Source: CALUTH01 sp964452495 | Lineage (GTDB): Bacteria; Cyanobacteriota; Vampirovibrionia; Gastranaerophilales; Gastranaerophilaceae | Assembly: GCA_964452495.1 (NCBI GenBank) | Contig: CAYVMC010000009.1 | Location: 1 to 63,601 of the forward strand | DNA length: 63,601 bases | Reading direction: 5' to 3' | Shown: piece by piece, positions 1-8,636 of the stretch | Position numbering within the stretch: position 1 is the stretch's first letter | How the letters are laid out: every line of letters starts with the position of its first letter | The notes under the pieces: generated by a model | What the model saw: the letters and a program-made list of their open reading frames with translations, nothing else | Databases searched by the model: none | What the model was told of the DNA's origin: nothing | Made by a program: the position numbers and the translations under genes

Positions 1-103
1 TTAGCATCCAGCTTATACAGCGGTTGAACAGGTCGTTTGGCAGGACAACCATGAATGGGCGCAATCTCAAATGACGGCGTTCATTTCTACTCTTTTTCAC
101 CAT
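1..103 (-). other. Possible run-off reading frame at left edge
   Basis: Read on the minus strand, an ATG at 103-101 opens a frame of about 34 codons that leaves the window at base 1. A second frame is also open to the edge (about 26 codons after a TGA) and gives a plausible peptide containing IHGCPAKRP. There is no ribosome binding site before the ATG. The stretch looks less AT-rich than the rest of the window. I cannot decide which frame, if either, is coding. Confidence 0.15.
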
Positions 104-141
104 TTTGTATATTTTGGTGCATAAATAAGGATAATACAGCA

Positions 142-166
142 GCGGCTCCGGATAATCCAGAGCCGC
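142..166 (-). terminator. Hairpin downstream of the 206-559 gene
   Basis: Arms GCGGCTC (142-148) and GAGCCGC (160-166) enclose a second short stem GGA/TCC. It lies about 40 bp after the stop of the minus-strand gene at 206. The U-rich tail is weak on both strands, so it is either a poor intrinsic terminator or an mRNA 3'-end stabilising hairpin. Confidence 0.4.
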
Positions 167-205
167 CGCCGAAATAACACAAGATACTATAGCACGTAGA
201 AAAAA

Positions 206-559
206 CTATAATGCTAACAATGATTTTACAGAAGCCGCATTTTCTCTAACTGTCTCGCTTGAATGCATATTAATTGTATCTTCTAAGATATGAAGCACTT
301 CCGTTTTGTCTTTAAGTGCCAGAATTTCATTAATTGTACTCATAGCTACAACAGGGCTCAAATCATTGATACCTTTGCCTTCGTTAACAATAACCACTTT
401 AAGAGAATCGTGTACATTTTTCTTTACCAACGCTCTTGAAGTTTTTTCTCTTATATCATTATCAGAGGAATTAGTCCCGAGATTTTCCAATACTCTTATT
501 GAATCACTGTCCTGATGTGTGGTTAATGCATCTATTATTTGAGAAATCTTTTTATTCAT
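206..559 (-). CDS. HEAT-like helical repeat protein, unknown function
   Basis: A 117-aa protein with no signal peptide or membrane segment. It reads as consecutive amphipathic helices of about 30-35 residues, for example SLKVVIVNEGKGINDLSP followed by VVAMSTINEILAL and a closing helix ending ENAASVKSLLAL. This is the texture of HEAT/armadillo-type alpha repeats, but too short and diverged for a family name. Its ATG shares one base with the TAA of the upstream gene (TAATG at 561-557), so the two are probably translationally coupled and function together. Another HEAT-like protein lies at 6143-6844 (+). Function unknown; a protein-protein adaptor role is inference. Confidence 0.75.
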   Translation of the reverse strand: MNKKISQIIDALTTHQDSDSIRVLENLGTNSSDNDIREKTSRALVKKNVHDSLKVVIVNEGKGINDLSPVVAMSTINEILALKDKTEVLHILEDTINMHSSETVRENAASVKSLLAL

Positions 560-1056
560 TATGCAGCCTCCATCAACTTAATATTTTCATTAATCCATGC
601 TGACTCTAACTCAGGAACAGGCATTGAATCCGATATTTTACTCATTTCTGCATTTTTTCTCATTGTTGAGATTTTTCCAGAAATAGAATTACCCAAATCA
701 GACAATGCTGCAGAAAGCGTTGTTGTCCTTGCATAATTCAATGCATTAGAAACATTTGTTTTTGCGTTAATAACATTTGTTTTCACTTTGTTGCAGAATG
801 CTGCTACCGGTTCCACAATCTTCTTGGAGAAGCTTGAAACACTCCCTGCAATTGCACTCATAACCATTTTTGCTTTGTTTTGCGATTTGAGCTGACTTCC
901 TTCAAAAATATCAGCAGGGAGGATGGATCCGTTAAATTCATCAAATTTAGAATCTCTAAACGGATTATTCACATGTATACTTTCCCTAGCTTTTACTTTG
1001 AAAGGAATTTCAATTTTTGTGTTCAAAATCGCACCGATCTTGTCAATTGTTGCCAT
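559..1056 (-). CDS. Hypothetical protein, first gene of coupled pair
   Basis: A 165-aa protein of unrecognised family. The ATG at 1056 is preceded by a good Shine-Dalgarno (AAAGGA). The N-terminal third holds NNPFRD and two F-x-G elements (EFNGS near residue 42 and IFEGS near residue 52), resembling the F-x-G motif in other accessory proteins of this window but further from the terminus. The middle (about 68-120) is small-residue-rich and helical without a clear transmembrane span. The stop overlaps the start of the HEAT-like gene by one base. No function can be assigned. Confidence 0.75.
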   Translation of the reverse strand: MATIDKIGAILNTKIEIPFKVKARESIHVNNPFRDSKFDEFNGSILPADIFEGSQLKSQNKAKMVMSAIAGSVSSFSKKIVEPVAAFCNKVKTNVINAKTNVSNALNYARTTTLSAALSDLGNSISGKISTMRKNAEMSKISDSMPVPELESAWINENIKLMEAA

Positions 1057-1264
1057 AGTATGTATCCTTTCTTAAAATCTAGTACTCTACAAGAATATCA
1101 ATATTAACTCAAAATAAAATCATGATTTTAGAGTATTATTTAAAATTTTATACTATACTATAGTTGTATTTTTGTTATTTATCCCTGTTAAATTTTATAT
1201 TAAGTTATGGTTGATAATATAAATTTATGATGGAATATAAATAGTAAGTACCAAGGAGGAAAAA

Positions 1265-2686
1265 ATGGAAAATTATACATCAACAAAAATCGTATGTACA
1301 ATCGGACCGGCTTGTAATACGAAAGAAAAAATAATGGCACTTACCCAAAATGGTGCCGATATGTTTAGACTTAACGCTTCTCATGGTGACTTTGCACAGC
1401 ATGAAAATGTTATAAAAAGTATCAGAGCAGTTGAAACAGAAACAAAAACGCTTCTACCTATTATGATTGACTTACAAGGTCCTAAAATCAGAGTAGGAGA
1501 ACTCCCGAACCCTATAAAAGTTAATGCCGGGGATATTCTTCAATTCCAACATAAAACAGATTATGACGGGAAAGTTATTCCGGTAGACTACAAGGGGATA
1601 GCAGAAGATGTTAAACCAGGTGATAAAATCCTTATTGACGATGGGAAAATTCAACTTGTAGCAACCGAAATAAATAATAGTATAGTATCTGCAAAAGTTC
1701 TTACCAAAGGAACCATAAACAAAAGAAAAGGTATAAATATCCCCGGAGCAACAGGCAGTCTTGATGTTATGACTGAAAAGGACGTTGAATATGTTAAAAA
1801 AGCGGTAGAATGGGATGTGGACTATATCGCACTGTCATTCGTAAGATGTGCCGACGATGTTAAATTTTTAAGGGAACTTATTAAAGACAGCAGCATAAAA
1901 ATTATTTCAAAAATAGAAAAGCCGCAAGCAATAAGAAACATTGACGAGATTATTGCTGCTTCTGACGGTATTATGGTTGCACGCGGAGATCTGGGAATTG
2001 AAACACCTATACAAGAAGTACCTATTGTTCAAAAAAACATCGTAGAAAAAGCAAACATTGCACGTAAATGTGTTATTGTTGCAACCCAAATGCTTGAAAG
2101 TATGATTACTAACCCAATACCGACAAGAGCTGAAGTATCCGATGTCGCAAACGCTATTTTTGATGGTGCCGATGCAGTTATGCTGTCCGGCGAAACTGCT
2201 GTAGGAACATATCCAGAAGAAACAGTTAAAATAATGGATGACATAGCTAAAAGCGTTCAGTACAGTGAAAGAATTAATCACAACCGCCTGCCAGAGAAGA
2301 TGTTCCAGACAGAAAATACCGCATCGATGGCTATTGGTGTTGCTCTTACAGATATGATCAGGAATATTCCTGATGTAAAAGCAATTGTTACGATTTCACA
2401 ATCAGGATATACTCCAAAACTCATATCAGAAAGTAATCCTTCTGTTCCTGTATTTGCCTGCTGTACAAATCAAAAACTTTGTAGACAATTAAGACTCTAC
2501 AGATGTATTTACCCTCTTAAAGTAACAGGAGCTATCGGAAAAATTGACCAGATTATGCTAACATTACTTTCACGTTTTCTGGTTAAAAATACTTTCCTTA
2601 AAAAAGGCGATATGATTGTTGTAACAGGGTCTGTACCACATATACTTGAAGAAGGTACAAACTTTATTAAAATACATACTATATAA
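1265..2686 (+). CDS. pyk: Pyruvate kinase
   Basis: Converts phosphoenolpyruvate and ADP to pyruvate and ATP, the last step of glycolysis, in the cytosol. At 473 aa it is a standard full-length bacterial enzyme. Visible hallmarks are the opening TKIVCTIGPA, the FRLNASHG strand with the substrate-binding Arg, MIDLQGPKIRVG, the catalytic-lysine segment SKIEKPQAIRN, the metal-binding MVARGDLGIE, and the signature RAEVSDVANAIFDGADAVML followed by SGETA. The C-terminal regulatory domain (from about 350) is present. The start is fixed by a near-perfect AAGGAGGA at about 1253-1260. It stands alone, closed by a strong terminator at 2694-2721. Confidence 0.98.
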   Translation: MENYTSTKIVCTIGPACNTKEKIMALTQNGADMFRLNASHGDFAQHENVIKSIRAVETETKTLLPIMIDLQGPKIRVGELPNPIKVNAGDILQFQHKTDYDGKVIPVDYKGIAEDVKPGDKILIDDGKIQLVATEINNSIVSAKVLTKGTINKRKGINIPGATGSLDVMTEKDVEYVKKAVEWDVDYIALSFVRCADDVKFLRELIKDSSIKIISKIEKPQAIRNIDEIIAASDGIMVARGDLGIETPIQEVPIVQKNIVEKANIARKCVIVATQMLESMITNPIPTRAEVSDVANAIFDGADAVMLSGETAVGTYPEETVKIMDDIAKSVQYSERINHNRLPEKMFQTENTASMAIGVALTDMIRNIPDVKAIVTISQSGYTPKLISESNPSVPVFACCTNQKLCRQLRLYRCIYPLKVTGAIGKIDQIMLTLLSRFLVKNTFLKKGDMIVVTGSVPHILEEGTNFIKIHTI

Positions 2687-2693
2687 CGAATTC

Positions 2694-2721
2694 AAGGAGC
2701 GGCTTATACCGCTCCTTTTTT
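2694..2721 (+). terminator. Intrinsic terminator of pyk
   Basis: Perfect 9-bp stem AAGGAGCGG (2694-2702) and CCGCTCCTT (2709-2717) with a 6-nt loop, running into six T residues. It is placed 8 bp after the pyk stop and insulates it from the mscL operon. Confidence 0.92.
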
Positions 2722-2792
2722 CCTAGGAAAATTGTAACTTATTTTTTTATAGTTATGCTAAAATGTACATATCGAAGAATAATGAGGTGAGA

Positions 2793-3278
2793 TTGTATAT
2801 CATTAGTAAAATAAAATCACTCAGCAGCGAATTTAAAACATTTGCAATTCGAGGCAATGTAATTGATATGTCCGTTGGTATAGTTATAGGTGCTGCATTT
2901 ACAAGTATTGTAAACTCATTCGTAGCTGATATTCTAATGCCTCCATTAGGTTGGGTTATGGGGAAAGTGGATTTTTCAAATCTATACCTGACACTGCCCG
3001 TTGATGGTAAAATTATTTACTACCCTTCTCTTGAAGCCGCCAAATCAGCCGGTGCTGTTACAATAAATTACGGAGTCTTTATTAATGCGTGCATTAGTTT
3101 TATGATTACAGCTTTTGCCGTGTTTTTGCTAATAAAAAGTATTAATAAGCTCAGAAGCAAGATTGCAAAAGAAGAATCTACAAAGGCAGAAACAAAGACT
3201 AAAGAATGTATGTACTGTTTCTCCACTGTTGATATTAGGGCTAAAAAATGTCCATTCTGTACATCTGATTTACAATAA
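2793..3278 (+). CDS. mscL: Large-conductance mechanosensitive channel MscL with C-terminal zinc ribbon
   Basis: Homopentameric inner-membrane channel that opens under membrane tension and protects against hypo-osmotic shock. The N-terminal amphipathic helix and TM1 are typical (KTFAIRGNVIDMSVGIVIGA), the periplasmic loop follows, and TM2 is VFINACISFMITAFAVFLLI. The final ~20 residues carry two CxxC knuckles (CMYC and CPFC, 14 apart), an appended zinc-ribbon that standard MscL lacks. I chose TTG 2793, preceded by GAGGTGAG, because it restores the usual distance to the RGN motif. An in-frame ATG at 2763 is possible but has no Shine-Dalgarno. First gene of an operon with the GH13 gene 18 bp downstream. 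Confidence 0.93.
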   Translation: MYIISKIKSLSSEFKTFAIRGNVIDMSVGIVIGAAFTSIVNSFVADILMPPLGWVMGKVDFSNLYLTLPVDGKIIYYPSLEAAKSAGAVTINYGVFINACISFMITAFAVFLLIKSINKLRSKIAKEESTKAETKTKECMYCFSTVDIRAKKCPFCTSDLQ

Positions 3279-3296
3279 TATAAAAAGGAGAAAAAC

Positions 3297-4838
3297 GTGT
3301 TAAAAAAACTGTATATAACCTGTATGATTTTAACCTTTATAGGCTCCTCTGCTTTTGCTGATACTTATGTTAACGATCTGAGAAGTCTATTCCTTAATAA
3401 TAAAGCTATTATTCTGGCTGTTAACCTTAGAACTTTTAATGCAAAAGATACTGACCAAAACGGGCTTATTGACGAAGGGGAAGAAAAGGGTACCTTCATC
3501 AACGCAATAGAGCGGCTGGATGAACTGAAGGAAGAAGGAATAAACACTTTACATGTCATGCCGGTTAATCCTACAGGTAAACTTAAAGCACTAGGAACAG
3601 CAGGTTCGGTATATGCTCCATCTTCACTTACAGAATTTAATCCTTATCTTGCAGATCCTAACTCCTCTCTTGATATAAATGCTCAGGCTAAAAAGTTTAT
3701 TGATGAATGCCATAAACGTGGAATAAGGGTAATTGTTGATCTTCCAAGCTGCGGCTCTTATGATATGTACCTTGAACAAGGAGATTTATTTAAAAAGGAT
3801 AAAAATCAAATGCCCATTGTACCGGCAGATTGGACTGATGTACGACTTTTTGACACCGGAACAGACGAGAATTTGAATCAGGCATTATATGATTTGCATG
3901 TCCAATATGTTGATATGATTATGAATGCCGGATTTGACGGAATACGTGCGGATGTTGCAACATTAAAGCCATATACCTTCTGGAAGAATTTGATAGCATA
4001 CGCAAGAAGTAAAGATCCGAATTTTTTATTCCTAGCTGAAGCATCAGACTCCTGGAGAGAACCGCCATCTGAATATGCTGTATTTACTCCGTATAATAAA
4101 CTCCTTGAGGCTGGTTTCGATGGATATTACGGCAGCTATTTTAATATTAAAGACTGGGGGAAAGGCTCACAGCTTATCAATCACGTAAACTTTAACAAAA
4201 AATTACTTGCAAAATATGATGATCCTAAAGCTGTAATAGGAAGCTTTACAACACATGACGAACTTAGTCCTATTTTAATAAACGGGGCAAAACTATCAGA
4301 AATGATTATCTGGCTTAACACAACCCTTCCTGTTAATTCCTACTATGTTGACGGTTTCCAAACAGGGGCACAGTATGTGTATTTCTGGGGAAATAAAAAG
4401 GCTGATAAAACATACACTGATGATGATTACTATTTTGTTCATAGAGGGAAGTTTGATTTATTTAATTTCTCAGCAAAACCGCAAGGAAACAATCAGAATA
4501 TAAAAAATAATTTCATTATTGCCAATAAATACAAGAAAACATTTTCACAAATATTTTCAAAAGGGAGTTTCGTGCCATTGTCCATATCCGACGAATCAGT
4601 TTTTGCATATGCACGCTCTTACGGAGATAAAACTATTATAACAATAGGTAACCTTGATTTTAAAAATGCTAAACAAAAAGTTAAAATAAGTATTCCCAAA
4701 ATGAATAACAGTCACAAACTTATTGTAATAAAAGGTTCTTCCGGGAATTTTTCACTCGTTCACAAAAAAGATAAACTTATTTTCGATATGCCCCCCGGAG
4801 ATGTTCAGGTATACTTAGTTAACAACTTATCAATATAG
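3297..4838 (+). CDS. Secreted GH13 (alpha-amylase family) protein
   Basis: A 513-aa exported glycoside hydrolase-like protein. Residues 1-21 are a Sec signal peptide with a likely cut after AFA. Start is GTG with AAAAAGGAG just upstream. The GH13 barrel shows nucleophile Asp219 (GFDGIRADV), acid/base Glu248 (FLAEAS) and the transition-state His320-Asp321 (GSFTTHDE), so the catalytic triad is intact. Conserved region I, normally D-x-x-x-N-H, reads DLPSCGS here, so the usual Asn-His is missing. Residues 51-62 (DTDQNGLIDEGE) match a calcium-binding EF-hand/dockerin-type loop inserted after the first strand. A beta domain ends the protein. A paralogue without a signal is at 28276-30111. Substrate is unknown; an alpha-glucan is likely. 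Confidence 0.9.
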   Translation: MLKKLYITCMILTFIGSSAFADTYVNDLRSLFLNNKAIILAVNLRTFNAKDTDQNGLIDEGEEKGTFINAIERLDELKEEGINTLHVMPVNPTGKLKALGTAGSVYAPSSLTEFNPYLADPNSSLDINAQAKKFIDECHKRGIRVIVDLPSCGSYDMYLEQGDLFKKDKNQMPIVPADWTDVRLFDTGTDENLNQALYDLHVQYVDMIMNAGFDGIRADVATLKPYTFWKNLIAYARSKDPNFLFLAEASDSWREPPSEYAVFTPYNKLLEAGFDGYYGSYFNIKDWGKGSQLINHVNFNKKLLAKYDDPKAVIGSFTTHDELSPILINGAKLSEMIIWLNTTLPVNSYYVDGFQTGAQYVYFWGNKKADKTYTDDDYYFVHRGKFDLFNFSAKPQGNNQNIKNNFIIANKYKKTFSQIFSKGSFVPLSISDESVFAYARSYGDKTIITIGNLDFKNAKQKVKISIPKMNNSHKLIVIKGSSGNFSLVHKKDKLIFDMPPGDVQVYLVNNLSI

Positions 4839-4857
4839 TAAAGGAAACAAAACATCA

Positions 4858-5853
4858 ATGACACAAAGAATTATATCGGGAATGCGCCCAACCGGAAAAT
4901 TACATATAGGACACTATTTAGGAGTTATCGACAACTGGGTTAAGCTCCAAAATGAATATGAAAGCTATTTCTTTGTTGCAGATTGGCATGCTCTAACAAC
5001 AAAGTATAATAACACAGAAAATCTGCGGCAAGACAGTATTGATGTTGTTATAGACTGGCTTGCAAGCGGATTAGATCCTGAAAAAGCAACAATTTATATG
5101 CAGTCACTTGTACAGGAAACCGCAGAACTTCATATCTACTTAAGTATGATTACACCGCAACACTGGGTTGAAAAGGATCCTACGCTTAAAGACGTGGCAA
5201 AAATGATTAAATCCGGTGACGGACAAGGGGTAAGCTATGGACTCATGGGGTATCCTGTACTTATGAGTGCAGACATTCTTATGTTCAACGCATCTTATGT
5301 ACCTGTAGGAATAGATCAGGTTGCACACGTTGAAATAACCAGAGACATAGCAAGACGGTTTAATTCAATTTACGGGGTAGAATTATTTAATGAGCCGCAG
5401 CCGCTATTAAACAAATGTTCTTATATCTGCGGTGTTGATGGTAATAAAATGGGAAAATCATTCCACAATGATATTAAAATATCAGACAGCGAAGAAACAA
5501 CCAATAAACGTATAATGCAAGCTATTACCGATCGTTCAAGAATTAGAAGAGATGATTTAGGACATACTGATCAATGTGAAGTGGCTTTTAAGTACTGGCA
5601 AATTTTCGGGACAGAAGAAGATATAGCCGAAATAAAGCAAGGTTGTGAATCAGGAACAATTGGCTGCGCCGATTGTAAACGAAAACTAGCAGCAAAAGTC
5701 AATGAACGTTTTAAAGAAATTCGTGAAAAACGCAAATACTACGAAGAACACCCTGAGATAGTAAGAGATATTATTTTAAGCGGTTCAGAAAAAGCCAAAA
5801 AAACAGCAGGAGAAGTACTAAAAGAAATTAGAAATGCCGTAAGAATTTATTAG
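4858..5853 (+). CDS. trpS: Tryptophanyl-tRNA synthetase
   Basis: Charges tRNA-Trp with tryptophan. At 331 aa it is a normal bacterial class Ic enzyme. The HIGH signature is residues 16-19 (KLHIGHYLG). The KMSKS loop is KMGKS at about 197-201. GMRPTGKLHIGH at the N-terminus and the internal GYPVLMSADILMF are typical of the family. Ribosome binding site AAAGGA precedes the ATG. It is the third gene of mscL - GH13 - trpS, 19 bp after the GH13 stop. Its end overlaps the convergent small gene at 5850 by four bases. Confidence 0.98.
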   Translation: MTQRIISGMRPTGKLHIGHYLGVIDNWVKLQNEYESYFFVADWHALTTKYNNTENLRQDSIDVVIDWLASGLDPEKATIYMQSLVQETAELHIYLSMITPQHWVEKDPTLKDVAKMIKSGDGQGVSYGLMGYPVLMSADILMFNASYVPVGIDQVAHVEITRDIARRFNSIYGVELFNEPQPLLNKCSYICGVDGNKMGKSFHNDIKISDSEETTNKRIMQAITDRSRIRRDDLGHTDQCEVAFKYWQIFGTEEDIAEIKQGCESGTIGCADCKRKLAAKVNERFKEIREKRKYYEEHPEIVRDIILSGSEKAKKTAGEVLKEIRNAVRIY

Positions 5854-6017
5854 CTTGCTCTGCGCATCAAATCAGAGAGCTTAATATCTTTGGTTTTGAT
5901 TGAGACCTCTTTCTTTACAGGTTTTTCAGGCACTTTCCTGTATTGGGAGAGTCCGATTGTTTTATCAGATTTTTTTATCATAAAAAGTTCTAGAATAAAA
6001 TTTAGAAATGTTTTCAT
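5850..6017 (-). CDS. Small protein with hydrophobic N-terminus
   Basis: A 55-aa product starting MKTFLNFILELFMIKK. The ATG at 6017 has a clear Shine-Dalgarno (AGGAGT). Longer in-frame starts up to 6065 lack one. The N-terminal 13 residues are a short hydrophobic/amphipathic helix, and the rest is a basic, polar tail (KPVKKEVSIKTKDIKLSDLMRR). It could be a peripheral membrane protein. It is convergent with trpS, overlapping by four bases. Family not recognised. Confidence 0.6.
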   Translation of the reverse strand: MKTFLNFILELFMIKKSDKTIGLSQYRKVPEKPVKKEVSIKTKDIKLSDLMRRAS

Positions 6018-6142
6018 TATGACTCCTAACTTTATTATATAGTGTTTTTTTTCTATCATTATCATACATTAAAACTATTTTTTATACATAAAACATTATC
6101 ACTCGTGGTAAAATAATAATATATAAAATACGGGAGTTGAAC

Positions 6143-6844
6143 TTGAATTGCAATCTTGAAGAAAACTTTAACCATATCTTGAATTTATGCAGTCAAAACC
6201 TGAGTCATGATGAATTAATTAAATATCTGAAAAACGGTACTGTCGCCGAAAAACAAATTGCAGCACTAAACCTTGATAAAATCCAATCACAAGATGAAGC
6301 CTTTGCTTTTATATCAAATCTTACCGGTTGTGACGGTAAAATAAGGGAAGCTGTTGCCTCAAGATTGTATGAATTTTTGCATACAAACCAATCTTTATTA
6401 TCCTACCCCGAAATATTTGCCGATGCCTCCATTGATATTAATGCAAATATTTCAAGGCTTGTTATTAACAGTATTAGTGTATTTAAAAACAATACGGACT
6501 TTAAAAAAATATATACAAAAAAACTGCTTAGTTTTATTGAAGAAGGTTTCGCCGAGATTTCAAAAATCAAATGCAAAGATAAAAAATATGTACTAAATAA
6601 ACAACTTTTTAAAATATACTGGTCATTGGAAGGACTTTTTGTATTTTCTGAGTCCATTGATGAAAAAATACTTATAAGCGTTCTTGAAAAAGCTCTTGAA
6701 CGTCCTGAATACACCATAAGAGAGAAAGCTGCAAAGATATTATCCAAGTACGCTAATAATAACACTTTTGCGAAACTATACACACAAGTAATAAATGACG
6801 AAAATTTTTATGTGAGATTTGCCGCAGTAAATAAAAAGGAGTAA
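6143..6844 (+). CDS. HEAT-repeat-like protein
   Basis: A 233-aa helical protein with tandem helix pairs resembling HEAT/PBS-lyase repeats: a pair with the core GTVAEKQIAALNLDKIQS, another around CDGKIREAVASRLYEFL, and a last one YTIREKAAKILSKYA near the end. No signal peptide or membrane span. The start is a TTG at 6143, spaced six bases from GGGAG at 6132-6136. A TTG at 6137 is also in frame but abuts the ribosome binding site. It ends 2 bp before rfbD, whose Shine-Dalgarno lies in its last codons, so the two are co-expressed. A scaffolding role is inferred from the fold only. Confidence 0.8.
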   Translation: MNCNLEENFNHILNLCSQNLSHDELIKYLKNGTVAEKQIAALNLDKIQSQDEAFAFISNLTGCDGKIREAVASRLYEFLHTNQSLLSYPEIFADASIDINANISRLVINSISVFKNNTDFKKIYTKKLLSFIEEGFAEISKIKCKDKKYVLNKQLFKIYWSLEGLFVFSESIDEKILISVLEKALERPEYTIREKAAKILSKYANNNTFAKLYTQVINDENFYVRFAAVNKKE

Positions 6845-6846
6845 TT

Positions 6847-7662
6847 ATGAAAGTTCTTGTAACAGGTGCTAATGGAATGCTGGGGCAGGATTTATGTCCT
6901 GTTCTTGAGGATGAAGGGTACGAAGTAACGGAAACAAGCAGACACAGTATGGACATCACCTCGCAGGAAACCGTTGAACGAGTAATCTCTACACACGAAC
7001 CAGAATTAATAATTCACGCAGCAGCATACACAGATGTTGAAAAGGCAGAGATTGAAAGAGAAAAAGTACACCTTATAAATACTGTTGGAACCAGAAATAT
7101 TGTACAGTGTTGTAAAAAGAAAGATATCCCGCTTGTATATATCTCAACAGACTTTGTTTTTGACGGAGAAAAAGAAAAACCATATAAAACTAATGATACA
7201 CCGCATCCGATAAATTACTACGGCAGAACAAAGCTTGACGGAGAAGAAGCGGTAAAGGAATTAAAAAAGTATTACATTGTCCGCACAAGCTGGTTATACG
7301 GGCATCACGGAAATAATTTTGTTACAAAATTGCTGTGTCAGAACACGACCGATGAAATTAGGGTCGTTAATGATCAAATAGGCTCTCCAACATGGACAAT
7401 TGATCTCGCCACAGGCATTGTCAATATACTTGATAAAGAATATGGAATCTACCATATCTGTAACAGTGGAGCTGTATCAAGATATGAGTTTGCAAAGGAA
7501 ATTTTCTCCACATTTGGAATCAAAGCAAATATTCTTCCTTGCAAATCTGATGATATAAAAACAGAAGCAAAGCGTCCAAAGTACAGTGTGCTTGATAATA
7601 ACGGACTATACAGAGACTGGCATGAAGCGCTTAAAGATTTTGCCGCCCTTGCTGCGTTTTAA
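6847..7662 (+). CDS. rfbD: dTDP-4-dehydrorhamnose reductase
   Basis: An NAD(P)H-dependent short-chain dehydrogenase. In the RmlD family it makes the last step of dTDP-L-rhamnose synthesis for surface polysaccharide. At 271 aa it is full length, with the Rossmann glycine motif GANGMLGQD at residues 7-15, the conserved AAAYTDVEKAE, YISTDFVFDG, the catalytic Y-x-x-x-K in YYGRTK, and SWLYG. Start has AAAAGGAG seven bases upstream. No rmlA/B/C genes are nearby, so assignment to rhamnose rather than another dTDP-sugar rests on family similarity. The 3' end overlaps the convergent gene at 7631 by 32 bases. Confidence 0.93.
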   Translation: MKVLVTGANGMLGQDLCPVLEDEGYEVTETSRHSMDITSQETVERVISTHEPELIIHAAAYTDVEKAEIEREKVHLINTVGTRNIVQCCKKKDIPLVYISTDFVFDGEKEKPYKTNDTPHPINYYGRTKLDGEEAVKELKKYYIVRTSWLYGHHGNNFVTKLLCQNTTDEIRVVNDQIGSPTWTIDLATGIVNILDKEYGIYHICNSGAVSRYEFAKEIFSTFGIKANILPCKSDDIKTEAKRPKYSVLDNNGLYRDWHEALKDFAALAAF

Positions 7663-8500
7663 AATTACCATTCCAGATATTCCTCAATAATCTATTAAGT
7701 GGATTATTAAATTCTGTAAATATGCGTAATAAATTTTGAGTATACGGACTGTCCTTAATAAAATTAGAGCATGGTATCAGTCTATTTTTATCAAGATTTT
7801 CTACTAACCTTTTTGACAAATCACAAGCCACCGTCTCTAATGGGCTATATGATGCATAATCACAAATTACAGAAACAATCTTTTTATACATATTTTGATA
7901 TTCTATTAAAGCTTCAGGCAACAACACTTTAGCCAGTTTATCAATCATAGAATATCCCCCCATTTTATTAAGCATATTTTGCTCGTGCATTATATGCCCA
8001 AACTCATGCAAAAACACATTCAGAAAAAAATCAGTGGGAGCATTCTTATTTGCATACTCTATATCACTTATATTGTCTATATTTTCCCAGAACTTATTAC
8101 CATTTTTATAAGAATACTCTTTAAATTCATTTATAAATATTACCTTACCTTGAGTAATTTTATCATTTATTTTGTACAATTTTGTCGGAGCAAAATTACA
8201 AAAAGCAAACACGCTTTCTTTTAATCTAAGTAAATTAAAATCCTCTACAACTACCTCGACGGGTAAACCCAATTGTAAATTGAAGCGATTATTGATTTCA
8301 TCTATAATCCCTGCACTCTTATATACACACCAAGCTATTATTCTATTATCCTTAAAATCGCAATTAATACCTTTCTTACTCAAATCACGAGAGATTTTAT
8401 AAACATCGCATCTCATTGCTTCTTGTTTCATCTTTCTTGTAAACCCAGCAGTAAAATTTTGTAAAGTATCCGGCTGCCTTTTATATTGATTAATATTCAT
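7631..8500 (-). CDS. Putative HExxH zinc metallopeptidase with N-terminal F-x-G-type motif
   Basis: A 289-aa protein with a zincin motif HEFGH in FLHEFGHIMHEQNM (about residues 171-185), where the two His ligate zinc and Glu is the catalytic base. The third ligand is not obvious; a candidate is the Glu in SPLETVACDLS about 70 residues on. No signal peptide or membrane helix. The N-terminus MNINQYKRQPDTLQNFTAGF carries the NFTAG form of the short motif found on other accessory proteins here. The ATG has only a weak ribosome binding site. Convergent overlap with rfbD. The peptidase call is from the motif; substrate unknown. Confidence 0.7.
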   Translation of the reverse strand: MNINQYKRQPDTLQNFTAGFTRKMKQEAMRCDVYKISRDLSKKGINCDFKDNRIIAWCVYKSAGIIDEINNRFNLQLGLPVEVVVEDFNLLRLKESVFAFCNFAPTKLYKINDKITQGKVIFINEFKEYSYKNGNKFWENIDNISDIEYANKNAPTDFFLNVFLHEFGHIMHEQNMLNKMGGYSMIDKLAKVLLPEALIEYQNMYKKIVSVICDYASYSPLETVACDLSKRLVENLDKNRLIPCSNFIKDSPYTQNLLRIFTEFNNPLNRLLRNIWNGNFKTQQGRQNL

Positions 8501-8636
8501 ACTCTATTTAAATAAGTAAATAATAAAATTTGCCAGATAAGAGACCTTTTATTACAAAATGTAAAATTTTTATTGGTTATATAACAAAAATTATTTTTTG
8601 GGGATTTTAATATAGGCATAAATAGAAGGTTAATAT

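Noticed and set aside
1907..2281. Cys/Tyr/Phe-rich minus-strand frame inside pyk
   Set aside because: Shadow of a well-supported pyruvate kinase; composition typical of antisense frames.
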